A DNA stretch of 64,000 bases, taken from positions 1 to 64,000 of the forward strand of contig NZ_JAIQZN010000039.1 in NCBI RefSeq assembly GCF_023333585.1. The letters run 5' to 3'. This document shows, in pieces, positions 34,300 through 42,415 of this stretch (position 1 is the first letter of the stretch; every line of letters starts with the position of its first letter). The DNA comes from Argonema antarcticum A004/B2 (lineage in GTDB: Bacteria > Cyanobacteriota > Cyanobacteriia > Cyanobacteriales > Aerosakkonemataceae). The position numbers were made by a program, and so were the translations under genes. The notes under the pieces were generated by a model. That model worked only from the letters and a program-made list of their open reading frames with translations. It was not told the DNA's origin and did not search any database.

Positions 34300-34645
34300 C
34301 CTACCGAGGAATTGTGGTCTAACTATTATTAGACGGAAACTTTCTGCCTAAGATCCTACAGTGGGTAAATAGGCAGAATGATTCGGCATAACACCCCAAA
34401 TTTGGTACTTAGGTAGAACCCATGCCCTTTAAAGCTTGAAAACACCAGGAAATCGTCTTGGCGGGTGAAGTCCTGGTGCCTTCGATGCTTCGGTTAAAAC
34501 CAGAACGACCATATCAACGATATGCCCTTCCCGATTGGATAGGTTGCGGCCTGCCCATTAATGACAGGTTAGCAAATTACTCGATCCTTGAAAAGGGCAG
34601 AAGTTCTTACCTCGTAAGAATCTAGGTATGGCGTTTTGGTTCCGT
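34300..34645. other. Non-coding region with perfect hairpins, unidentified
   Basis: No gene is supported between 34264 and 34669. The region holds an 8-bp stem CACCAGGA/TCCTGGTG (about 34440-34476) and a TTCTTAC-CTC-GTAAGAA hairpin (about 34603-34619). The density of stable stems suggests a structured RNA or the remnant of an insertion-sequence end. I cannot assign it to a known family. Confidence 0.35.
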
Positions 34646-34669
34646 ATAGTTCTTTTCAACGATTGAGCC

Positions 34670-34906
34670 ATGATACAACCCAAACCCAGCGATCGCGAGG
34701 ACAGCACCCCCCTCCTCGAAGCCTCCACCCAGTTAGAATTAACTGAGGTAGAAGTTCTGCCCTCTCAGTCCACCCGGACTAAAATCCGCAAGCCGCGCAA
34801 CCTGCCTCGAACGGAACCACCTCTATTTAGCACCAAGTCAATGGAGATGATGTTAAAGTTATCCCTTCTAATCCCTATATTCAGAATACCTCATGCCGCC
34901 AAATAA
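34670..34906 (+). CDS. Short hypothetical open frame before the osmoprotectant operon
   Basis: A 78-residue frame beginning MIQPKPSDREDSTPLLEAST. It is polar and probably disordered, and its last codons overlap the ABC ATPase start by 14 bp. The first 55 codons have coding-like composition including a HIP1 core, whereas the end looks like chance read-through. It could be a degenerate gene or a small leader gene. Confidence 0.3.
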   Translation: MIQPKPSDREDSTPLLEASTQLELTEVEVLPSQSTRTKIRKPRNLPRTEPPLFSTKSMEMMLKLSLLIPIFRIPHAAK

Positions 34907-35639
34907 TGCGATCGCAGTCGAATTCCGCGATGTCACCTACTCCCTAAACCGCCGTCCTCTAGTATCTAATCTCAATTTCACGATCGGGCCTGGGGAAACC
35001 GTCGTATTGCTGGGACGCAGCGGCAGTGGTAAGACGACGACTATGAAGCTAATTAATAGCCTGCTGACACCGACTACAGGGGAGGTTCGCGTTGAGGGGA
35101 TGAGTACTGTTGAGTGGAATCCCATTAAGTTGCGGCGACAGATTGGTTATGTGATTCAAGAAACTGGCTTGTTTCCCCATTTTACTGTGGAGCGTAATGT
35201 GGGATTAGTACCTAGTTTAGAGGGTTGGAATAGCGATCGCATTCGCCAGCGCGTTTTTGAACTACTGCATCTAGTCGGTTTAGATCCCCAGGTATTTGCA
35301 CGCCGCTATCCCCACGAACTATCCGGCGGACAACGCCAGCGCATCGGCGTCGCACGTTCACTGGCGGCAGATCCGCCGATATTGCTGATGGATGAACCTT
35401 TCGGCGCACTCGATCCCATCACGCGCCTGGAACTGCAAGGTGAGTTTCGTCGGTTGCAACAAGACTTGGGTAAAACGGTTGTCTTTGTCACCCACGATAT
35501 TCAAGAAGCGTTTGTCTTGGGATCGAGAATTGGTTTGATGCAGGAGGGACGCTTGCTGCTGTTGGGGACTAAGGAGGAATTTTTGCGATCGCAACTACCA
35601 GAAGCACAAGCTTTTATGCAATGTCTAAACAGGGTCTAG
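34893..35639 (+). CDS. Osmoprotectant ABC transporter ATPase (OpuCA/OsmV-like)
   Basis: A 248-residue ATPase. Walker A is GRSGSGKTT (about 39-47), the signature LSGGQRQRIG (about 138-147) and Walker B ILLMDEP (about 161-167). The sequence around INSLLTPTTGEVRVEG matches the glycine betaine/choline (ProV/OpuCA) group. It lacks the C-terminal CBS domains found in many OpuCA proteins, so direct ionic-strength sensing through CBS is not expected. A permease gene follows after a 182-bp gap with a dispersed repeat. Confidence 0.88.
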   Translation: MPPNNAIAVEFRDVTYSLNRRPLVSNLNFTIGPGETVVLLGRSGSGKTTTMKLINSLLTPTTGEVRVEGMSTVEWNPIKLRRQIGYVIQETGLFPHFTVERNVGLVPSLEGWNSDRIRQRVFELLHLVGLDPQVFARRYPHELSGGQRQRIGVARSLAADPPILLMDEPFGALDPITRLELQGEFRRLQQDLGKTVVFVTHDIQEAFVLGSRIGLMQEGRLLLLGTKEEFLRSQLPEAQAFMQCLNRV

Positions 35640-35654
35640 GGAAGTCAAAAGAAA

Positions 35655-35770
35655 GAATTGTTTTTATCGTTGGTTAAATTTTTACCACAGATGAAGACAG
35701 ATGAACACAGATGAACACAGATAAGAATAAGAACAGGATTTTTTTAGTAACCGATGCGTAAGGGAGTGAT
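35655..35770. repeat. Dispersed repeat with ACAGATGAACACAGATG units
   Basis: The repeat contains CAGATGA(A/C)GACAGATGAACACAGATG motifs, preceded by TTGGTTAAATTTTTACCAC and followed by AGTAACCGATGCGTAAG. A copy in inverted orientation lies at 43485-43583 and shows the same flanks. A partial inverted copy is at 37432-37475. It occupies the gap between the ABC ATPase and permease genes. Confidence 0.75.
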
Positions 35771-35821
35771 ATTATTTTTTACTAAAATCGATAATTTCTT
35801 TATTAGCTAAACAACAAAATT

Positions 35822-36475
35822 ATGAGTGACTTTTTCTTGTTTAAGTATGGCTGGGAAATTTTATCCCACACCGGCGAACATTTGTTTCTCGTAGGCATTT
35901 CTATTGGCATTGCTACACTCGTTGGCATTCCGCTTGGCATCCTCATCACCCGCCAGCCAAAATTTAGCCAACCGATTTTAGGCATTGCCAATATCATGCA
36001 AACTATTCCCAGTTTGGCGCTGTTTGGCTTTCTGATTTCTGTACCGCCTCCCATTGGGGGAATTGGTGACACTCCAGCAATTGTAGCGCTAACTCTCTAT
36101 TCTCTCCTACCCATTATCCGCAATACCTACGTTGGGATTAACGGCGTCGATCCAGCGATTCGCGAAGTTGGACGCGGCATGGGTATGACCGATCGACAAC
36201 TCTTATTTCAGGTCGAGATTCCATTAGCAATAGGTGTTATTCTAGCGGGGGTGCGCGTAGCTACAGTCATTGCCATAGGTGTCGCCACTATTGCTGCTGC
36301 AATTGGCGCTGGCGGTTTGGGAGTGTTCGTTTTTCGGGGTATCGCTGTGGTGAATAATCAACTAATCCTTGCCGGTGCAGTTCCAGCTGCTGTAATGGCT
36401 GTTTTGGCGGATTTTGCTATTGGTTGGTTGGAATATCTGCTCACACCTACTGGCACAAGGAAAAAGGAAAAATGA
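35822..36475 (+). CDS. Osmoprotectant ABC transporter permease (OpuCB/OsmW-like)
   Basis: A 217-residue permease with five to six membrane segments and the EAA-type loop EVGRGMGMTDRQLLFQVEIPLA (about 118-140), typical of ProW/OpuCB permeases. It forms the membrane channel for the ATPase encoded upstream. Its stop overlaps the next start as ATGA (36472-36475), so permease and binding protein are translationally coupled. Confidence 0.9.
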   Translation: MSDFFLFKYGWEILSHTGEHLFLVGISIGIATLVGIPLGILITRQPKFSQPILGIANIMQTIPSLALFGFLISVPPPIGGIGDTPAIVALTLYSLLPIIRNTYVGINGVDPAIREVGRGMGMTDRQLLFQVEIPLAIGVILAGVRVATVIAIGVATIAAAIGAGGLGVFVFRGIAVVNNQLILAGAVPAAVMAVLADFAIGWLEYLLTPTGTRKKEK

Positions 36476-37383
36476 AACAAAATAAAATTTGGGTATTGTG
36501 TTTTTTAGCTTTGGCTTTGATAGTTGCGCTCGCAAGTTGCAACCCCAATGTTAATAGCCGTGGTGCAGACATCGTTATCGGGTCAAAAGATTTCACCGAA
36601 CAAGACATTTTAGGCGAAATTTTAGCACAGCAAATCGAAGCCAAAACTAATCTAAAAGTAGACCGCAGATTTCGTCTTGGTTTCACTTATGTATGTCATA
36701 AAGCTCTATTGGCAGGTCAAATTGATGCCTACGTTGAATATACGGGAACAGCGTTGACAAGTGTTTTGAAACAAAAGCCGATTAGCGATCCGAAACTTGT
36801 TTATCAACGATTGAAACAAGCTTACGCCAACCAATTTGAATTGTCAGTCATGCCATCGTTAGGTTTTGAAAACACTTTCGCCATAATTGTGCGGGGAGAA
36901 GATGCTAAAGCGTTAAATTTGCAAACTCTTTCCCAAGCTACTAAGTATACACCCCAATGGCGAGGAGGATTCGGCTACGAATTTTTAGAACGGGAAGATG
37001 GATTTCCCGGATTAGCAAAAACTTACAATTTACAGTTTGCCAAACCACCCCGCGTGATGGATTTGGGGCTGATGTACCGGGCTTTGATTCAGAAGCAAGT
37101 AGACATGATAGCGGGAAATTCAACTGATGGACAAATTGCCCGATTGAATTTAGTAGTTTTAAAAGACGATAAGCAATATTTTCCCCCTTATGAAGCGGTG
37201 CCGATCGTGCGTTCTGCTACTTTAAAAAAATATCCCCAACTGCGTCAGGTATTTCAGCAATTGGGCGGATTAATTACGGCAGACGAAATGCGACGCCTAA
37301 ACTACCTGGTAGAGGGAGAACTGCGAGATGTCAAAGAAGTGGTGCGAGAGTTTCTTGAGTTGAAAGGTTTGGTAAAAAAATAA
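36472..37383 (+). CDS. Glycine betaine/choline-binding lipoprotein (OpuCC/OsmF-like)
   Basis: A 303-residue periplasmic binding lipoprotein of the OpuAC family. Starting at ATG 36472, the signal peptide ends in a VALASC lipobox (Cys about 23). IVIGSKDFTEQDILGEILAQ (about 36-55) and YVEYTGTALTS (about 87-97) are typical of quaternary-amine-binding proteins. The ATGA overlap with the permease settles the start against the longer reading from 36424. It captures betaine or choline for import under osmotic stress. Confidence 0.9.
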   Translation: MKQNKIWVLCFLALALIVALASCNPNVNSRGADIVIGSKDFTEQDILGEILAQQIEAKTNLKVDRRFRLGFTYVCHKALLAGQIDAYVEYTGTALTSVLKQKPISDPKLVYQRLKQAYANQFELSVMPSLGFENTFAIIVRGEDAKALNLQTLSQATKYTPQWRGGFGYEFLEREDGFPGLAKTYNLQFAKPPRVMDLGLMYRALIQKQVDMIAGNSTDGQIARLNLVVLKDDKQYFPPYEAVPIVRSATLKKYPQLRQVFQQLGGLITADEMRRLNYLVEGELRDVKEVVREFLELKGLVKK

Positions 37384-37431
37384 AAATGTTTGTTTACTAC
37401 CTTCAGGCCATCACGATAAATCTAGATCTTC

Positions 37432-37475
37432 ATCTGTGTTTATCTGTGTTCATCTGTGGATATCTGTGGTAAAAA
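37432..37475. repeat. Partial inverted copy of the ACAGATGAACACAGATG repeat
   Basis: CATCTGTGTTTATCTGTGTT and CATCTGTGGATATCTGTGGT are the reverse complement of the units at 35677-35720. The two copies face each other across the permease and binding-protein genes. Its 3' flank is the leader of the gamma-glutamyltransferase gene. Confidence 0.7.
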
Positions 37476-37509
37476 ATATCCACGCACTCACTTTAACTTT
37501 ATAAAAATC

Positions 37510-39285
37510 ATGAGTCTGTTTGCCAACCAATCTCGTATCTTTTTCAGATATGCTCGGTTTTTGCTGCTTATGTTGATTATTGGTGTCTCGATTTCCCTAT
37601 TTTGGTCTCAGGAACCGACAAAATCCGCCTTTGTCCCGCCGCTGCGAACTAAAAAAGGTATGGTAGTTTCAGCTCATCCTCTCGCTTCTGATGCGGGACT
37701 TTCCATGCTACGCAAGGGCGGCAATGCCGTAGATGCGGCGGTAGCAACAGCTTTTGCGATTTCAGTGGTGGAACCTTTTTCGGCGGGGATTGGCGGCGGT
37801 GGCTTTTTGATGCTGCATTTGGGGCAAACTGGCGAGATGAAGGCGTTAGATTTCCGAGAACGAGCCCCCCTCCGGGCTACGCAGAATATGTATCTGGACG
37901 AACAGGGGAAAGTGCGCCCAAATGCCAGCGTTACAGGCTATTTGGCAGTGGGGGTTCCGGGTACGGTGGCTGGACTTTATGAACTGCATCGTCAGTATGG
38001 TAAGCTTCCTTGGCAAGAGACGATCGCACCTGCTATCCGTCTGGCTAATGAAGGCTACATCATCAGTTCTCTCGCCTCTGAGCGTTTTGTGCCGATGTCG
38101 GAAAGCCGCAAGGATGCCATTCTCAATAATCCGGCAGCACGTCAAATTTTCGCTCCCAATGGTAGATTGTTGGGACGGGGAGATCGTGTAGTGCAGCGAG
38201 ATTTAGCACGCACTTTACAGAGGATCGCTAAAGATCCGCAAAGTTTTTACACTGGTGAAATTGCTCGTACCATTGCCGATGATATGGCAAAAAACGGCGG
38301 TCTAATTACTCTTGAAGACCTTAAAACTTACAAACCAACTTGGCGATCGCCTTTATGCGGTACTTTCCGAGTTTACCGCATCTGTTCAATGCCACCGCCT
38401 TCTTCTGGAGGCGTTCACCTCTTGCAAATTTTGAACATTATTGGCGATACCGATCTAAAATCCTTGGGATGGCACCACCCCGATGCACTGCACTTGCTTG
38501 TGGAAGCAATGAAAATTGCTTATGCCGATCGCGCAGTGTATCTGGGCGATCCTGATTTTGTCAATGTTCCGGTTGCAGCGCTCACCAGTCGCGCCTATGC
38601 TCTTAAAAGGCGTCAGGAAATTTCTATGCAAAGGGCGCGACCTTCAAGCGAGGTAAGCGCAGTCGATCGAGAGACTTTGCAGCGTTTTGCTAATTCCAAA
38701 GAATCTTCTGACACCAGTCATCTCAACGTTGTGGACGAACAGCGAAATAGTGTCAGTCTCACCTTTACTATTAATTATGGTTTTGGATCTGGTGTAGTTG
38801 TGCCTGGAACGGGCATTTTGCTAAACAACGAAATGGACGATTTTGCTGTTGCACCAGGTGTACCCAACCTTTTTGGTTTGGTGGGTGGAGATGCAAATGC
38901 GATCGCACCCCGCAAAATTCCCCTTTCCAGTATGACTCCGCTCATCGTGACTGAAAACGGACGCTTGCGCTTGGCAACTGGTGCGCCTGGGGGCAGCACT
39001 ATCATCACAACGGTACTGCAAGTCGTACTCAATGTATTAGAATACGACATGGATGTTGGTGCGGCTGTTTCTGCTCCGCGCATTCACCATCAGTGGTTAC
39101 CTGATAAACTGAGGGTAGAACCATTTGGCTTGGATGCTCTTACCCTGGCAGAACTGCGTCGTCGCGGACATCAGATCGAGCAGCAAACTCCTTGGGGTAA
39201 TGCTAATGCGATCGCACTCACCTCAGACGGTTTTTTAGAAGGCGCAGCCGATCCCCGTGGCGAAGGTTCTCCCAGTGGCTATTAA
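37510..39285 (+). CDS. ggt: Gamma-glutamyltransferase
   Basis: A 591-residue Ntn-hydrolase precursor that cleaves gamma-glutamyl bonds of glutathione in the periplasm. Near the N terminus is a membrane signal segment (FLLLMLIIGVSISLFW). The autoprocessing site is DTSHLNVVD, whose Thr becomes the N-terminal nucleophile of the small subunit. The GAPGGSTI loop (about 492-499) lies near the active site. The start at ATG 37510 is preferred, since the open frame upstream from 37456 runs into a dispersed repeat. The last codons overlap a decayed minus-strand gene. Confidence 0.93.
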   Translation: MSLFANQSRIFFRYARFLLLMLIIGVSISLFWSQEPTKSAFVPPLRTKKGMVVSAHPLASDAGLSMLRKGGNAVDAAVATAFAISVVEPFSAGIGGGGFLMLHLGQTGEMKALDFRERAPLRATQNMYLDEQGKVRPNASVTGYLAVGVPGTVAGLYELHRQYGKLPWQETIAPAIRLANEGYIISSLASERFVPMSESRKDAILNNPAARQIFAPNGRLLGRGDRVVQRDLARTLQRIAKDPQSFYTGEIARTIADDMAKNGGLITLEDLKTYKPTWRSPLCGTFRVYRICSMPPPSSGGVHLLQILNIIGDTDLKSLGWHHPDALHLLVEAMKIAYADRAVYLGDPDFVNVPVAALTSRAYALKRRQEISMQRARPSSEVSAVDRETLQRFANSKESSDTSHLNVVDEQRNSVSLTFTINYGFGSGVVVPGTGILLNNEMDDFAVAPGVPNLFGLVGGDANAIAPRKIPLSSMTPLIVTENGRLRLATGAPGGSTIITTVLQVVLNVLEYDMDVGAAVSAPRIHHQWLPDKLRVEPFGLDALTLAELRRRGHQIEQQTPWGNANAIALTSDGFLEGAADPRGEGSPSGY

Positions 39286-39436
39286 GCTACCTCTGTTTCT
39301 GGATTAAAGAATGAACGTTGTTGCACCTCGCCAGTGGGTATCAGCTTCCAGCCTACTTTGATTAGCTTCTGATAGGTTGCCTTTGCCTTTGGAACCGCCT
39401 GGTTTGCGGTATTCTGGTACGGCATATTGAGGAAAA
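39282..39436 (-). pseudogene. Decayed copy of the 86-residue gene at 40650-40910
   Basis: On the minus strand, 39282-39436 aligns with the 3' half of the gene at 40650-40910, including TTAAGCTACCTCTGTTTCTG at its 3' end. The frame is broken: the QYAVPEYRKPGG and GEVQQRSFFNPETEVA pieces lie in different frames. Similarity ends near 39436, and the 5' half is missing. The copy keeps the same tail-to-tail position relative to ggt as the intact gene has to the ggt remnant at 40583-40652. Confidence 0.7.
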
Positions 39437-39609
39437 TTCTGTGACTTGTCTATGAGACAATTGTGGGTCTGGAATGTGGGTCTAAACTTCCGTGAGGAGA
39501 GAGGTGGAAAAAACTAATTCTCAGAAGCGAGAATTCCTCATTTTTGCGATCGCGCATTTTAGTAGGTTTCATGATACTATTTAAACCTAGAATTAGGAAT
39601 ACCTGCACT
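39437..39609. other. Intergenic with AATTCTC hairpin
   Basis: No gene is seen. AATTCTCAGAAGCGAGAATT (about 39515-39534) forms a 7-bp stem. GAAGTGGGAACTTC at about 46842-46855 is a comparable hairpin, also next to a CTCAGAAG motif. These may be remnants of insertion-sequence ends. Confidence 0.35.
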
Positions 39610-39915
39610 ATGTCTCAAAATTTCTTAAAGTCCTTAACGGCTAAAGTGCTATTAGGGTTACCGGCAATCTTATTAACCCCTAGTAGCTTATTAGCTGAGC
39701 GTTACCAACCTAGACTATCCTTAAATCTAGAGAACTATGAGAATAGTAACTTAGTACAGTTTTTTGTGTATCCTCCCGGAAGTGATGACAGAATTCACGA
39801 AAAACTCCAGGGTAGGGTGGTGGAACCGGGAGAAACCGCAAATATTGATATTTACAACAAGCCTGCACCCCACCAGCTAATAAAAGCATCCCCACCCCCT
39901 GGCCAACTGTACTAA
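39610..39915 (+). CDS. Hypothetical exported protein, probably 3'-truncated
   Basis: A frame of 101 residues from MSQNFLKSLTAKVLLG with a signal peptide (cleavage after LLA, about residue 29). A beta-rich segment follows (LSLNLENYENSNLVQFFVYP). After about 39860 the reading runs antisense into the 3' end of the convergent gene, so the last 18 codons (Pro-rich) are probably not native. The family is not recognised. A longer reading from 39544 adds a non-signal-like extension. Confidence 0.45.
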   Translation: MSQNFLKSLTAKVLLGLPAILLTPSSLLAERYQPRLSLNLENYENSNLVQFFVYPPGSDDRIHEKLQGRVVEPGETANIDIYNKPAPHQLIKASPPPGQLY

Positions 39916-40378
39916 AAGTACCCAGGATATCAAATCCCTCACTGGAAAAGGCTTGAGCTGTACTAGCACCAAAAGTAGTCGCCACAACCATACAACCGAC
40001 TGTCATCCCATACCATAGCCAATCAAAGCGATCGTGTTTATGGACTTCTTGAGGGGCAAAGGATTCGAGAAACCACCACCAAGACGACTCCGGTGGGTTG
40101 ACGCTCAGCCGATAGTTAGCTAGGGGAAACTTTTTGGCTATTATCCCCGCAAGCCCCTTCAATCGTTCATCCAAATCAATCAACAGGGCGTACTGACTCG
40201 CGTTCAATTCGGCACCGTTCTCCTTGAGGTTTTCCACTCCATCGCGGCTCAAGAGCATTTCTATAATCTTCCGCTTTGACAGTATAAATCCTGCTTTTTC
40301 TACAGTGGATAATGCAGCTTGATAACCAGCGATGGCTTCGTCTATTGGGGATTTGGTTCCCTCGGCATAATCGTTCAT
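39710..40378 (-). CDS. Hypothetical membrane protein, probably 3'-truncated
   Basis: A 222-residue frame. Residues 1-110 are helical and soluble (SPIDEAIAGYQAALSTVEKA). Residues about 120-175 have two hydrophobic segments (MTVGCMVVATTFGAST; VGQGVGMLLLAGGV). The remaining 45 residues, from about 39860 down, are antisense to the convergent exported-protein gene and have atypical composition. A deletion or recombination seems to have fused two genes tail to tail there, removing the rest of this protein. The function is unknown. Confidence 0.55.
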   Translation of the reverse strand: MNDYAEGTKSPIDEAIAGYQAALSTVEKAGFILSKRKIIEMLLSRDGVENLKENGAELNASQYALLIDLDERLKGLAGIIAKKFPLANYRLSVNPPESSWWWFLESFAPQEVHKHDRFDWLWYGMTVGCMVVATTFGASTAQAFSSEGFDILGTFSTVGQGVGMLLLAGGVQACCKYQYLRFLPVPPPYPGVFREFCHHFREDTQKTVLSYYSHSSLDLRIV

Positions 40379-40454
40379 GATTGGAACTTGCGCTATTTTG
40401 TAATGACTTTCTGTAGGGTCTGACCCAGCAACAGATGAGTTATTATACTATCTA

Positions 40455-40652
40455 AGCGCATTCACCATCAATAGGTTACCAAAAAGCCGAGAGAGAAGCC
40501 CCTGACTTCAGACACGGGGATGTAGGCGTTTGCGATTTTAGTCGCCTAACTCCTTGTTTTTTGTCTTATAATCCTTGTCATTAACTCACGCCAGACGGTT
40601 TTTTAGAAGGAGCCGCAGATCCCCGTGGAGAAGGTTCGCCAAGCGGTTTTTA
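40455..40652 (+). pseudogene. Remnant of a second ggt 3' end, interrupted
   Basis: 40456-40480 (GCGCATTCACCATCAATAGG...) matches ggt around 39078. 40583-40652 matches the ggt 3' end (39216-39285) and encodes LTPDGFLEGAADPRGEGS. Between them, about 120 bp of ggt is replaced by about 90 bp of a palindromic, IS200-like end. Divergence from the intact copy is moderate, so this is an old or imported second copy. Confidence 0.7.
40488..40575. mobile_element. Probable IS200/IS605-type end remnant
   Basis: GAGAGAGAAGCCCCTGAC followed by CACGGGGATGTAG (about 40490-40522) resembles the subterminal hairpin at the tnpB end of IS200/IS605 elements. A further stem TAGGCG...CGCCTA lies at about 40522-40548. 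No transposase remains. It sits exactly where the ggt remnant is interrupted. Confidence 0.4.
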
Positions 40653-40910
40653 AGCTACCTCTGTTTCTGGATTTGCATTCAGGAATAAAGGTTGCTGCAC
40701 TTCGCTGCTGGGTACTAATTTCCAACCTGCTTTGGATAATTTCTGGTAAGTTGCCCAACCCTTAGAACCATCTGGTTCGCGGTAGTCTGGCGCGGCATAT
40801 TGACGAAAAGCTGTATAAGGTCGCCACCCTTCGTTGGATGCTAATTGTAAATGCAATATTTTTTGCCCGTTTGTACCAAAGGCAGGTAACCAGCACATCT
40901 GTCCAGCCAT
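40650..40910 (-). CDS. Conserved hypothetical cyanobacterial protein
   Basis: An 86-residue protein (MAGQMCWLPAFGTNGQKILH...) with a Trp-rich second half (SKGWATYQKLSKAGWKLVPS). The family is not recognised, and there is no signal peptide or membrane segment. A good ribosome binding site is absent in the immediate leader (AAGGAG at 40917-40922, read on the minus strand as CTCCTT, is antisense). It lies tail to tail with the ggt remnant, mirroring the decayed copy behind intact ggt. Confidence 0.6.
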   Translation of the reverse strand: MAGQMCWLPAFGTNGQKILHLQLASNEGWRPYTAFRQYAAPDYREPDGSKGWATYQKLSKAGWKLVPSSEVQQPLFLNANPETEVA

Positions 40911-41293
40911 AAATAAACTCCTTTGCGTAATTAAGGGAGGTGAAGCTGCAAGCAGGCTGTGTGAGGATGTGCTTTTTAGCTTCTGTTTTCAGCTAACCTA
41001 CCCTATGTTGACTCATTTGTCAATATCATCGCAAAAATTTATGAGTACCTACGTCATCCTTGCAGAGTAGTTTTGCTTTACTAGAAGCCATTAAATATCA
41101 ACCTTAAGAAAGAATTAATATTTATGGACGCTTTTAGCGGCTGATTTTGTAGTGGATATAACAAATGTCTGAGGTTGTAGTGGAATACCACAACCCAGCT
41201 TTTAATTAGAACAAACAAATAATTTATTTGTTACATTCGCTACTACTTTGCTGCTAATTCATCTCTTCTGCTTCTGAATTTTTAACCTTTAAT
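40911..41293. other. Gene-free gap, AT-rich
   Basis: 383 bp without a supported gene. It contains GTTGTAGTGGAATACCACAAC (41174-41194), a perfect 7-bp-stem hairpin, and AT-rich sequence that may hold the promoter of the 86-residue gene. Nothing else was recognised. Confidence 0.4.
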
Positions 41294-41878
41294 TTATAAT
41301 TGCGCTGACTGCGGGTTAGCGATAGCGGCACGGATGACATTTGCTTGTTTGACGTACTCACCATCACTCAGTACTGGTGTGGCATCCGCGATCGAGACTG
41401 GTTCGACCAAATCGATCCAAGATTTGCAGCCGCCGTATTCTGGTAGATAGGGAATGAATTGGGGTTGAGAGAGTTGATAAGTCCGCAGCAATAAAATATA
41501 CACAGGCTGACGGTGTTTCCATTTGAGACGATCGCTCACAAATTGCTCGTTCCAAATGTGGTAAGGTAGCAGTGCTTTGACGCTGGGCTCGTAACTCACC
41601 ATAAAAATATCAGTTATTTTCGCCCAAGCACCGATTCGTACAGTTTCTGGGTGCCAACCGGATTCTACTGGGCTGACTTTGCCAGCATATTCTGGTTTGA
41701 GCAAATCCGGTTGTTGATGTTCAAAAGTCGGATAAAGTAAAATCTCGTCCTGGGCAACTTTGAACTGGTTCCCCTCCTCGCGAATACCGCCCTTACGAAG
41801 CAGCACAATGGTTTTGCCTTCCGACAAGGCATCGACAGCAACTGCCCATTCCTTGAGTGCGTGAGTAGTCGATCGCAT
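41294..41878 (-). CDS. DUF1802-family protein
   Basis: A 194-residue protein matching the cyanobacterial/plant DUF1802 pattern: ALKEWAVAVDALSEGKTIVLLRKGG at the N terminus, then DEILLYPTFEHQ (about 45-56) and a conserved WNEQFVSDRLKWKHRQPVYI block (about 109-128, cited in part). The function is unknown. It is a single gene with the short TM protein upstream on the same strand (61-bp gap). Confidence 0.75.
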   Translation of the reverse strand: MRSTTHALKEWAVAVDALSEGKTIVLLRKGGIREEGNQFKVAQDEILLYPTFEHQQPDLLKPEYAGKVSPVESGWHPETVRIGAWAKITDIFMVSYEPSVKALLPYHIWNEQFVSDRLKWKHRQPVYILLLRTYQLSQPQFIPYLPEYGGCKSWIDLVEPVSIADATPVLSDGEYVKQANVIRAAIANPQSAQL

Positions 41879-41939
41879 AGCTTTTCACCTGAGTTCTTCT
41901 TCCAGGCTAGCGGTTACAACACCAGTCAGCAGGTTGGAT

Positions 41940-42233
41940 TCACCGATAGTTATCCCGATTAAGGAAGAGTTTGTATCCGACATACGCTACCCCGCCTGCG
42001 ATCGCCAAACCCAAAATTATCGAAACGAAACTCACAGCTGTGCCAAAAACCCAAACGCCAACCAGTCCCGTAGCGACAAATACTGTAGCCTTCGCCACTT
42101 TCTTTAGTTTTGCGTAAGAAAGCTTGAAGTGGTTGGGCTCAGGTTTCGCGGATCTAGGTATATGCTGTATAGAGATTTCTGCCTCTAGTTCTTTGAGCCG
42201 CTGCTCTATGGGGTCATTATTTTGAGGACTCAT
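41940..42233 (-). CDS. Small membrane protein, unknown function
   Basis: A 97-residue protein. A soluble helical N terminus (residues 1-45) with the LEAEISIQ pattern precedes two adjacent hydrophobic segments (about 50-68 and 70-86). A short charged C terminus follows. It is not recognised. It could be a regulator or assembly partner at the membrane. Confidence 0.55.
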   Translation of the reverse strand: MSPQNNDPIEQRLKELEAEISIQHIPRSAKPEPNHFKLSYAKLKKVAKATVFVATGLVGVWVFGTAVSFVSIILGLAIAGGVAYVGYKLFLNRDNYR

Positions 42234-42415
42234 TAGTAGTCACCGAGTTGAAGACTATGACTTTGTTATACAGTCTATCCTCCGCAAGACAAGGATTTGT
42301 GAATGTAAGCAGAAATTTACACCGTCGCTTTTAGTACATAAGACAGATGTTGCATCCACCGCCGCTTGCTGCAAGTCAAGATAGTTAAGAAGGCACAATA
42401 AACTCGGTATCAGAC

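Noticed and set aside
36424-36471. Upstream extension of the betaine-binding lipoprotein
   Set aside because: It overlaps the permease and destroys the signal peptide; the ATGA overlap at 36472 fits better.
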